Shown here piece after piece: positions 21,272 to 25,175 of a DNA stretch of 25,175 nt. This DNA comes from JAAYZQ01 sp034428935 (GTDB lineage: Bacteria; Chloroflexota; Anaerolineae; JAAYZQ01), in NCBI GenBank assembly GCA_034428935.1, contig DAOUHB010000191.1:1-25175 (forward strand). Direction: 5' to 3'. The notes under the pieces are model-generated. The model had not been told where the DNA came from. It saw only the letters and a list, made by a program, of their open reading frames with translations, and did not search any database. The stretch's first letter is position 1, and each line of letters opens with the position of its first letter. The translations under genes and the position numbers were made by a program.

Positions 21272-22077
21272 CTCTGCACCACAAAGGCCAGCTCGGTCTC
21301 GAACCGCAGCTCGGTCACGCGCCAGCTCTGGCCCCGGGCCATGGCCGCGAACTGGCTGCTGTACTGCTCCTCCATGCCCTTGCGGCGGCCGGTGAGGCTG
21401 GCGACGGCAAAACTGACCACCACAGACGGCGCCCGCAGCTCCCTCAGGATGCGCAGCGTGGCGCCTTCCTCCTGCCGCTCCAGCGTGGGGCCCAGCTTGA
21501 GCATCAGGGCCACGCTTGCCTGGTCGGCGGGCGGCCGGGTCAGCAGGTCCTGGCAACGGGCCCGGGGAGCCAGCCCGGCGAGGTCCAGAAAGCGGTTGAC
21601 GAAAGCGATGCGCTGGCAGTCGATGTCCAGGGGCACGTAGGTCGTGGCGGGAGGCAGCCCCATCCAGGGCCAGGCCAGGGGATTCAGGCCGCAGCCCAGG
21701 TCCAGGACCGGATCCGGCCGCCCCACGATCTCCCACAGGGCAGGGTAAAAGCGATCCAGGATGGGCAGCCGCTCGCGGGTTGAGCTGTGCAGGGCCAGGA
21801 CGGCACGGCAGGCCGCCCGCCTTTCGTCCTCGCCCCCGCCCCACGCCTTCGCCAACTCCCCGAACGCCGCCTCGGCGTCCAGCGCTTGCTCGAAGGCGCC
21901 ATACACCTGGTGCAGGCGGCGCTTGGTGGCCTTGACCGCGTCCTTGACGCTGCGCCGGGCGGCCAGCTCGCGGGCGGCGATGCGCCGCACCGTGTCGGGG
22001 CACACGCCCCCGTACTTCTTGGAGGCGGACACTGCCTCGAGGACGGCCTGCAGATCCGATTCCGACAACGGTCCCAC
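21268..22077 (-). CDS. ArmA/RmtA-like 16S rRNA (guanine1405-N7)-methyltransferase homologue
   Basis: The 269-residue protein matches the aminoglycoside-resistance 16S rRNA methyltransferase family along its length. It has SASKKYGGVCPDTV (ArmA: ILESKKYENLDSDIV), RRLHQVYGAF (KKLHQIWGSY), ALHSSTRERLPILDRFY (KIHSSTNERVATLNDFY), the SAM motif VLDLGCGLNPLA (124-135), LDIDCQRIAF, LMLKLGPTLERQ (191-202) and SFAVASLTGRRKGMEEQY (222-239). Family enzymes methylate N7 of G1405 in helix 44 of 30S subunits and confer resistance to 4,6-disubstituted deoxystreptamine aminoglycosides. The start is GTG 22077, 2 nt after the guaB stop and without its own Shine-Dalgarno. No mobile-element sequence flanks it and GC content matches the neighbours, so it looks like a resident gene. 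Its activity is inferred, not shown. Confidence 0.88.
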   Translation of the reverse strand: MGPLSESDLQAVLEAVSASKKYGGVCPDTVRRIAARELAARRSVKDAVKATKRRLHQVYGAFEQALDAEAAFGELAKAWGGGEDERRAACRAVLALHSSTRERLPILDRFYPALWEIVGRPDPVLDLGCGLNPLAWPWMGLPPATTYVPLDIDCQRIAFVNRFLDLAGLAPRARCQDLLTRPPADQASVALMLKLGPTLERQEEGATLRILRELRAPSVVVSFAVASLTGRRKGMEEQYSSQFAAMARGQSWRVTELRFETELAFVVQR

Positions 22078-22079
22078 CG

Positions 22080-23546
22080 CTACTGGGGGCTGGTGGGATA
22101 GTTTGGCGCTTCTTTGGTCACCAGCACGCTGTGGGGATGGCTCTCGATGAGTCCGGCGTGGCTGATGCGCACGAACTGCGCCTTCCGCCGCAGGTCGGCC
22201 AGGTCACAGGCGCCCACGTAGCCCATGCCCGAGCGCAGCCCACCCATCAACTGCATCACGTACTCGGCCAGGGGCCCCCGGTAGGGCACCTGTCCCTCGA
22301 TACCCTCCGGCACGTGCTTGCCGCCCCTCTGTCCCGTGGCGTAGCGATCTCGCGCCAGCCCCTTCATGGCGCCCAGGGAGCCCATGCCCCTGTACTCCTT
22401 GAAGTGGCGCCCCTCGAGGATCACCAGCTCGCCGGGGGCCTCCTCCAGGCCGGCCAGCAGGCTGCCCAGCATGACGGCGTCGGCGCCCGCCGCCAGAGCC
22501 TTGGTGATGTCGCCCGAGTACTTGATTCCGCCGTCGGCCACCACGGCGACACCCCGGGGGTGTGCCTCGGCGGCGCAGGCCTGGATGGCCGTGATCTGGG
22601 GCATGCCGGCCCCCGTCACCACGCGCGTCGTGCAAATGGAGCCGGCGCCCACGCCCACCTTGACCACGTCGGCCCCGGCGTCAATGAGGTCCCGGGTGCC
22701 CCCGGCAGTGACCACGTTGCCGGCCACCAGGATCAGGTGCGGGTAGCGCGCCTTGACCTGCTCCACCGTCGACAGCACGCCCGCCGTGTGGCCGTGGGCC
22801 GTGTCCACCACGGCCAGGTCCAGCCCCTTTTCGGCCAGGGGCGCCAGCCGCTCCAGGGCGGCCTCGCCGACGCCGATGGCCGCGCCGCACAGCAGCCGGC
22901 CGCGGGCGTCGGTGGCGCGGCGCGGAAAGTCCCGCCGGTTCATGATGTCCTTGACGGTGATGAGCCCCTTGAGCACCCCCTCGCCGTCGACGAGGGGCAG
23001 CTTCTCGATGCGGTGCTCCTGGAGGATGTGCACGGCGTCCTCCAGGGTGGTTCCCACCGGGGCCGTCACCAGGCGGCTGGCAGGCGTCATGAGGCTGTGG
23101 ATGGGCAGGTTCATGTCGGTCACAAAGCGCACGTCGCGGTTGGTGAGGATACCCACCAGGCGGTTGCCGTCCTCGGTGATGGGCACGCCCGAGATGTGAT
23201 ACTTGCTCATGATGGCTTCGGCGTCGCCAATGGTGGCGTGCGGCACCAGGGTAATGGGATCGACGATCATGCCCGACTCGCTGCGCTTGACCTTGTCCAC
23301 CTCCTCGGCCTGCTGCTCCGGCGCGAGGTTGCGATGGATGACGCCTACACCCCCTTCTCGTGCCAGGGCAATGGCCAGCCGGGCCTCGGTGACCGTGTCC
23401 ATGGCGGCCGACAGCAGAGGGATGTTGAGCTGGAGTCCGGGCGTGAGGGTCACGCTCAGATCGACCTCGTGGGGCAACACCTCCGAGCGCCCCGGCACGA
23501 GGAGGACATCGTCAAAGGTCAGTGCTTCTGCAAATTGCTCGCCCAC
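22080..23546 (-). CDS. guaB: IMP dehydrogenase
   Basis: The 488-residue enzyme oxidises IMP to XMP, the committed step of guanine nucleotide synthesis. It shows LTFDDVLLVPG at the start, LLSAAMDTVTE, two CBS domains (about 96-210), the catalytic loop GVGAGSICTTRVVTGAGMPQ (298-317, nucleophile C305), VVADGGIKYSGDITKAL (336-351), YRGMGS (385-390) and the flap R401-Y402. The start is GTG 23546, with AAAGGAGAG eight bases ahead; an ATG inside that spacer is out of frame. It lies 96 nt downstream of pfk and leads the tightly coupled rRNA/tRNA modification genes. Length and motifs are standard. Confidence 0.97.
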   Translation of the reverse strand: MGEQFAEALTFDDVLLVPGRSEVLPHEVDLSVTLTPGLQLNIPLLSAAMDTVTEARLAIALAREGGVGVIHRNLAPEQQAEEVDKVKRSESGMIVDPITLVPHATIGDAEAIMSKYHISGVPITEDGNRLVGILTNRDVRFVTDMNLPIHSLMTPASRLVTAPVGTTLEDAVHILQEHRIEKLPLVDGEGVLKGLITVKDIMNRRDFPRRATDARGRLLCGAAIGVGEAALERLAPLAEKGLDLAVVDTAHGHTAGVLSTVEQVKARYPHLILVAGNVVTAGGTRDLIDAGADVVKVGVGAGSICTTRVVTGAGMPQITAIQACAAEAHPRGVAVVADGGIKYSGDITKALAAGADAVMLGSLLAGLEEAPGELVILEGRHFKEYRGMGSLGAMKGLARDRYATGQRGGKHVPEGIEGQVPYRGPLAEYVMQLMGGLRSGMGYVGACDLADLRRKAQFVRISHAGLIESHPHSVLVTKEAPNYPTSPQ

Positions 23547-23642
23547 CAGCGCATCTCTCCTTTAAACTCTCTGACCCATCCTTCTCTTTAACCGTCATAC
23601 TGGGCGGCGCACACAATCTCCAGACAGAGCAACGACGTCTCG

Positions 23643-24824
23643 CTAGTACAGGAACATGGGCTTTCCGAGCATGTCGGCAATCTTGGGCCGGTACTGCTCC
23701 CGGTCATACATCTCGTCCACGTCCACGCGCTTGACCCCGGAGACGACGCGGCTGAGGGGCACGTGGGTGTAAACGCCGTCGCGCAGGGCCACCATGCGGC
23801 CCGAGCGCCCCTGGGCGACGAGGTCCATGGCCAGCAGGCCATAGCTGACGGCCACCATGCGGTCCAACGAGTCGGGGGCCCCGCTGCGCATGAGGTAGCC
23901 CAACTGCTGGTAGATGATGTTCTCGTTCGTCAGCTCCTTGAGCTTCTCGCCCAGGACGGCGCCGATGCCACCCAGCTTCTTGTGGCCATAGGCATCCTCG
24001 TCACCGGCATAGTGCACCAGGTCTCCGCCCACCTCGTGGGCGCCCTCCGAGATGGTCATGATGGCATAATTGCTGGGGTTGTTGTACTTGTCCTGCACCA
24101 GGAGCAGGGACAGCTTCCGGACGTCAAAGGGCACCTCGGAGATGATGGCCCGGTCGACGTCGGCCAGGTAGGCGGCGATGAGGGACGTCTCGCCCGAGTT
24201 GCGGCCGAACAGCTCCACGATGGCGATGCGCTCGTGGGAGCCGCTGGGCGTGCGCAGCGAGGTGATAAACTCCACGCTGCGGGTGACGGCCGTCGAAAAG
24301 CCGATGCAGTAGTCCGTGCCGTACACGTCGTTGTCCATCGTCTTGGGGATGGCCACGACGGGAAAGCCTTCCTGGTGCAGGCGGGCGGCGAAGGACAGCG
24401 TGTCGTCGCCGCCGATGGGGATCAGCGCATCGATCTCCAGGAACTCCAGGACGTTGAGGATGTGCGGCGTGAAGTCAAAGACCTCCACCCCTTCCTCGGT
24501 TTCTGCGAGCCGGCCGGTGCCCTCCAAAAAGTCGGGGACGTCGCTGGCCCTCACCCGTTGAGGATTGGTCCGCGACGTGTGGAGAAAGGTGCCACCCGTT
24601 CGGTCGATGGTGCGCACGGCGGTCTTGGTCAAGTTGACGAACAGGTTCTTGCGGGCCTGGGGGCTTTCGGTGTTGCAGTGGAGCAAGCCACCCCAGCCGC
24701 GCCGAATGCCGAGCACGTCCCAGCCCGAGTCGATGGCCGTCTCGACGACAGCCTTCATGGCGGGGTTGAGCCCGGGGACGTCGCCTCCACCGGTCAGGAT
24801 GCCCAGTTTTTTGTTCCTTGCCAT
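23643..24824 (-). CDS. 6-phosphofructokinase, PPi-type signature
   Basis: The 393-residue protein phosphorylates fructose 6-phosphate. Family motifs are GILTGGGDVPGLNPAM (8-23), PIGGDDTLSFA (136-146), IPKTMDNDVYGTDYCIGF (159-176; D164 is the catalytic base), ELFGRNSGETSL, TISEGAHEVGGD and LGYLMRSGAPDSLDR. ATP-dependent enzymes have Gly in GGDG and GTIDND. Here Asp (D141) and Lys (K161) occupy these positions, the combination associated with pyrophosphate-dependent enzymes, so PPi use is predicted. The length fits the mixed-substrate group III clade. ATG 24824 has GGAGGG upstream, and a promoter lies at 24903-24874. Confidence 0.93.
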   Translation of the reverse strand: MARNKKLGILTGGGDVPGLNPAMKAVVETAIDSGWDVLGIRRGWGGLLHCNTESPQARKNLFVNLTKTAVRTIDRTGGTFLHTSRTNPQRVRASDVPDFLEGTGRLAETEEGVEVFDFTPHILNVLEFLEIDALIPIGGDDTLSFAARLHQEGFPVVAIPKTMDNDVYGTDYCIGFSTAVTRSVEFITSLRTPSGSHERIAIVELFGRNSGETSLIAAYLADVDRAIISEVPFDVRKLSLLLVQDKYNNPSNYAIMTISEGAHEVGGDLVHYAGDEDAYGHKKLGGIGAVLGEKLKELTNENIIYQQLGYLMRSGAPDSLDRMVAVSYGLLAMDLVAQGRSGRMVALRDGVYTHVPLSRVVSGVKRVDVDEMYDREQYRPKIADMLGKPMFLY

Positions 24825-24873
24825 TGTAGTCCCTCCGCTTCTATGCCAACTCTTGTGGGGTCATTTTCTGGTT

Positions 24874-24903
24874 AGTATAGCATAAAAGCTCGGGTTCTGC
24901 CAA
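24874..24903 (-). promoter_or_regulatory. SigA-type promoter with extended -10 for the phosphofructokinase gene
   Basis: Minus strand: TTGGCA (24903-24898), 18-bp spacer, TATACT (24879-24874) preceded by TGC. The predicted leader is about 43 nt. It may drive the whole pfk-guaB-tgt run. Confidence 0.8.
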
Positions 24904-24961
24904 GCTCCGCACTGCTGTCCGCAGATATTCTGAGTATGGCTCGGGTTTGGCCCGCTTGCTC

Positions 24962-24985
24962 CCGCCAGATCTGGCGATCTGGCGG
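24962..24985. repeat. Perfect 10-bp hairpin
   Basis: CCGCCAGATC (24962-24971) and GATCTGGCGG (24976-24985) are perfect complements around the tetraloop TGGC. No T tract follows on either strand. The inner 14 bp, CGCCAGATCTGGCG, also form a loopless palindrome with the loop bases. Confidence 0.75.
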
Positions 24986-24991
24986 TCCGGA

Positions 24992-25013
24992 CGTGGATCT
25001 GGCGATATCCACG
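24992..25013. repeat. Second hairpin, 7-bp stem
   Basis: CGTGGAT (24992-24998) and ATCCACG (25007-25013) enclose an 8-nt loop that repeats the CTGGCGAT found in the adjacent hairpin. The pair occupies the gap between the membrane-protein fragment and the pfk promoter; nothing else was recognised in 24904-25096. Confidence 0.65.
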
Positions 25014-25096
25014 CCGAGCGAATAAGCAGAGTCGGGCTTGCGCCTCGCTAAAATCAGAATTGCTGCTGCTGCCCGCGAGCCGGCCGGGGCGGGATC

Positions 25097-25175
25097 TCAA
25101 TCCGGGCGGCGGGCGTTGCGGAACCCCTGGAGGATGTAGAGGGCGGCGCCCAGGAGGGCGGTGATCCACAGGGTG
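25097..25175 (-). CDS. C-terminal end of a membrane protein (rest outside window)
   Basis: The minus strand from the window edge encodes TLWITALLGAALYILQGFRN followed by ARRPD and TGA (25099-25097). This is a hydrophobic helix of about 17 residues ending in a short basic tail, the look of a last transmembrane segment with a cytoplasmic, positive-inside end. The alternative frame over the same bases gives a Pro/Arg-rich, implausible product. The family cannot be named from 25 residues. Confidence 0.5.
   Translation of the reverse strand, partial: TLWITALLGAALYILQGFRNARRPD

Noticed and set aside
21268..22077. Acquired, mobile aminoglycoside-resistance gene.
   Set aside because: There are no insertion-sequence ends, integron sites or composition change, and it is tightly coupled within a housekeeping operon. 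It is better read as a resident homologue.

Overview
The window is GC-rich, gene-dense bacterial chromosome that reads as a member of the Chloroflexota (Anaerolineae/Caldilineae-like). This is an inference. It rests on the recA-recX-rny-spoVS order with sporulation-named genes outside any sporulation locus, a giant serine hydroxymethyltransferase/GcvT fusion, a chromosomal ArmA/RmtA-like 16S rRNA methyltransferase, and SigA-type promoters on high-GC DNA. No phage, insertion sequence, tRNA, rRNA or CRISPR array was recognised.

Layout. (1) 1-3447, plus strand: the 3' end of recA, a 515-nt gap ending in a strong intrinsic terminator, recX, rny (RNase Y), a 25-bp-arm hairpin element, then spoVS behind its own promoter. 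(2) 10241-3529, minus strand: sat, a phosphodiesterase/alkaline-phosphatase-superfamily gene, cysC, a second such gene, holB and ricT (yaaT/PSP1). Sulfate-activation genes alternate with metallo-phosphohydrolases. An internal promoter between cysC and the second hydrolase drives the holB-ricT part. RicT, a partner of RNase Y in Bacillus, thus converges on the rny-spoVS locus. (3) 10506-14089, plus strand: a four-gene unit with a nucleotidyltransferase-like protein, two receiver-only response regulators and a soluble GAF-PAS histidine kinase. Its promoter predicts a leaderless mRNA. (4) 14209-17877, plus strand: one 1222-residue protein with an SHMT domain, a degenerate GcvT-like domain and a complete GcvT domain, with a clean promoter and terminator. 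(5) 17961-19428: a Cys-rich lipoprotein on the minus strand, an array of four palindromic repeats, and a STAS-domain anti-sigma-factor antagonist on the plus strand whose promoter overlaps an operator-like inverted repeat. (6) 24824-19425, minus strand: a phosphofructokinase with PPi-type signature residues, then guaB, a 16S rRNA G1405-type methyltransferase homologue, rsmI and tgt. The last four genes are separated by 2, -4 and -4 nt. A fragment of a membrane protein closes the window.

The most unusual points are the aminoglycoside-resistance-type rRNA methyltransferase embedded with rsmI in a translationally coupled housekeeping operon, the three-domain one-carbon fusion protein, the sat-hydrolase-cysC-hydrolase cluster, and the proximity of rny to ricT. 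All functional statements come from motif recognition by eye; no database search was run.
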